Notes under the pieces: model-generated
Databases searched by the model: none
Told to the model about the DNA's origin: nothing
Seen by the model: the letters and a program-made list of their open reading frames with translations, nothing else
In this document: positions 62,749-64,000 of the stretch, in pieces
How positions within the stretch are numbered: position 1 is the first letter of the stretch
Layout: every line of letters begins with the position of its first letter
Position numbers and translations under genes: made by a program
DNA from: Ptiloglossa arizonensis
Taxonomy: Eukaryota; Arthropoda; Insecta; Hymenoptera; Colletidae
Assembly (NCBI RefSeq): GCF_051014685.1
Contig: NW_027478401.1
Coordinates: 1,674,001 to 1,738,000 of the forward strand
Direction of reading: 5' to 3'
Length of the DNA: 64,000 nucleotides

Positions 62749-63102
62749 GCAATTCTGATGCTAGAAACGAATAACTGGAATGACCTAGGGGAAAAGTACA
62801 CACACCATTGTAATGAGTCGAGTTTCTACTTTAAGATGCAACAGGAAATAATTGAGTTCGTCAATCCGTTCGCGAGATATGGGAGTTTGAAGATAAGGAA
62901 TGGTTGAGAAACCATCAAAATTTTCGCAATTCTGATGCTAGAAACGAATAACTGGAATGACCTAGGGGAAAAGTACACACACCATTGTAATCAGTCGAGT
63001 TTCTACTTTCAGATGCAACTGGAAATAATTGAGTTCGTCAATCCGTTCGCGAGATATGGGAGTTTGAAGTTAAGGAATGCTTGAGAAACCATCAAAATTT
63101 TC
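62749..63102 (+). repeat. Adjacent duplicated monomers (177-bp tandem pair)
   Basis: GCAATTCTGATGCTAG occurs at 62749 and 62926, exactly 177 bp apart. Both units carry GAATAACTGGAATGACCTAG, AGTCGAGTTTCTACTTT and GGAAATAATTGAG. They differ at a few sites (AATGAGTCGAG against AATCAGTCGAG, TTTAAGATG against TTTCAGATG, CAACAGG against CAACTGG). The pair interrupts the A/B dimer register, which resumes at 63166 after a spacing of 531 bp. Confidence 0.88.
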
Positions 63103-64000
63103 GAAGGTCTGATACTCGAAACCATTAACTACTATGGCCTAGGGCGAAAATACACATACCGTTGTAATCGGACGAGTTTCTGGTTTCAGATGCAACAGGA
63201 ATTTCTCGAGTTCGTCAATCCGTTCGCGAGATATGGGAGTTTGAAATTAAGGAACGGTTGAGAAACCATCAAAATTTTCGCAAGTCTGATACTGGAAACC
63301 AATAACTACAATGGCTTAGGGGAAAAATACATATACCGTTGTAATCGGGAGAGTTTCTTCTTCCAGATGCAACCGGAATTTCTCTTGTTCGTCAATCAGT
63401 TCGCGAGATATGGGAGTTTGAAGTTAAGGAATGGTTGATAAACCCTCACAATTTTCGCAAGTCTGATACTCGAAACCAATAACTACTATGGTCTAGGCGA
63501 AAAATACACATACCTTTGTAATAGGGCGAGTTTCTACTTTCAGATGCAACAGGAATTTCTCGAGTTCGTCAATCCGTTCGCGAGATATGGGAGTTCGAAG
63601 TTAAGGAATGGTTGAGAAACCATCAAAATTTTCGCAAGTCTGATACTCGAAACCAATAACTACAATGGCCTAAGGGAAAAATACACATACCGTTGTAATG
63701 GGGCGAGTTTCTACTTTCAGGTGCAACAGGAAATAATAGAGTTCTTCAATCCGTTCGCGAGATATGGGAGTTCGAAATTAAGGAACGGTTGAGAAACCAT
63801 CAAAATTTTCGCAAGTCTGATACTCGAAACCAATAACTACAAAGGCTTAGGGGAAAAATAGACATGCTCTTGTAATCGCGAGAGTTTCTTCTTCCAGAGG
63901 CAAGCGGAATTTCTCGTGTTCGTCAATCCGTTCGCGAGATACGGGAGTTTGAAGTTAAGGAATGCTTGAGAAACCATCAAAATTTTCGAAGGTCTGATAC
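63103..64000 (+). repeat. Array continues to the window edge
   Basis: Type A and B monomers of the preceding domain return (AATCGGACGAGTTTCTGG at 63166, type B near 63350 and 63880), mixed with a TTTCTACTTTCAG type and an AAATAATAGAG unit near 63730. The last base lies inside a monomer (after GGTCTGATAC), so the array extends beyond the window. Nothing other than satellite is present. Confidence 0.9.

Larger units (their letters stand above)
1..64000 (+). repeat. 177-bp satellite array, about 361 head-to-tail monomers, filling the window
   Basis: Every stretch I read is a variant of one monomer. The anchor GTAATCGGGCGA falls at 9, 186, 363 and 540, giving a period of 177 bp, and the spacing holds to within a base or two almost everywhere. 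In order from the anchor, a monomer contains: a TTTCTGCTTTCAGATGCAAC segment, CTCGAG, GTCAATCCGTTCGCGAGAT, GGGAGTTTGAAGTTAAGG, the dyad ATGGTT-GAGA-AACCAT, an AAAATTTTCGC tract, CTGATACTCGAAACCAATAA, and a variable CCTAGG(G/T)-A-rich box leading back to the anchor. All monomers point the same way. No transposon, unique spacer, tRNA or rRNA sequence interrupts the array. Length and layout match centromeric satellites of many eukaryotes, but a centromeric location is an inference. The strand is nominal: it is the orientation used for this description. Confidence 0.98.

Noticed and set aside
1..64000. CRISPR array
   Set aside because: Repeats of 177 bp without unique spacers are not repeat-spacer structure; what lies between conserved boxes is also conserved.
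1..64000. rDNA intergenic spacer, telomere or subtelomere repeats
   Set aside because: No 18S, 5.8S, 25S/28S or 5S segments and no TTAGGG/TTTAGGG-like runs are seen. The period is uniform and HOR-organised, which fits centromeric-type satellite better.
1..64000. Assignment to a named species or known satellite family
   Set aside because: I recognise no match to the Arabidopsis CEN180, Brassica, maize, rice, soybean or primate alpha-satellite sequences I know. A database search of the consensus would decide; I cannot run it.

Overview
The window is one uninterrupted block of tandem satellite DNA. I find no gene, no RNA gene and no transposon. A monomer of about 177 bp (41-42% G+C in a hand-built consensus) repeats head to tail about 361 times, always in the same orientation. 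The first spacings between the anchor GTAATCGGGCGA (positions 9, 186, 363, 540) are exactly 177 bp. This is what a eukaryotic centromeric or pericentromeric satellite looks like: nucleosome-sized monomer, higher-order repeats (HORs), local homogenisation and no unique DNA. I cannot name the species. I weakly favour a plant, but an invertebrate is not excluded: CpG is not depleted, and each monomer has a CENP-B-box-like stretch.

Layout. (1) 1-34628 is an array-scale duplication. Copy 1 is 1-19235 (entered mid-unit) and copy 2 is 19236-34628. They align at offsets of 19286, 19109, 14863, 15217/15216 and 15393, and nearly every change of offset is a whole number of monomers. (2) Inside this, 4733-15258 and 23842-30120 hold nested blocks of 13, 17 and 7 monomers (2300, 3008 and 1238 bp). 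In copy 1 a 24-monomer unit (4246 bp) is present twice; in copy 2 only once. (3) 34629-39010 is a 10-monomer HOR (1770 bp), about 2.5 copies, almost identical. (4) 39010-43380 is more diverged, with two abnormal-length monomers (191 and 163 bp) and a 3-monomer HOR (531 bp). (5) 43380-46765 is an 11-monomer HOR (1947 bp), and a piece of it recurs 2830 bp further on. (6) 46766-53400 is a mosaic of subtypes with short local duplications. (7) 53401-55115 is a 4-monomer HOR (708 bp). (8) 55115-57500 is a distinct subtype zone containing length-variant monomers. (9) 57504-62740 is a dimeric register (354 bp) with tetrameric (708 bp) sections. (10) 62749-64000 begins with a fresh monomer duplication and returns to the previous subtypes, and the array runs off the window.

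How it works. Nothing here encodes a protein. The short open frames exist because 177 is 59 x 3, so the reading frame is kept from one monomer to the next. The biological content is architectural: which monomer subtypes are amplified together, where one homogenised domain stops and the next begins, and two recurring elements within the monomer, a 6-bp dyad with a 4-nt spacer and a CENP-B-box-like 17-mer. The left 39 kb carries long, recently amplified units. The right 25 kb carries short HORs (2 to 11 monomers) and more scattered variation.
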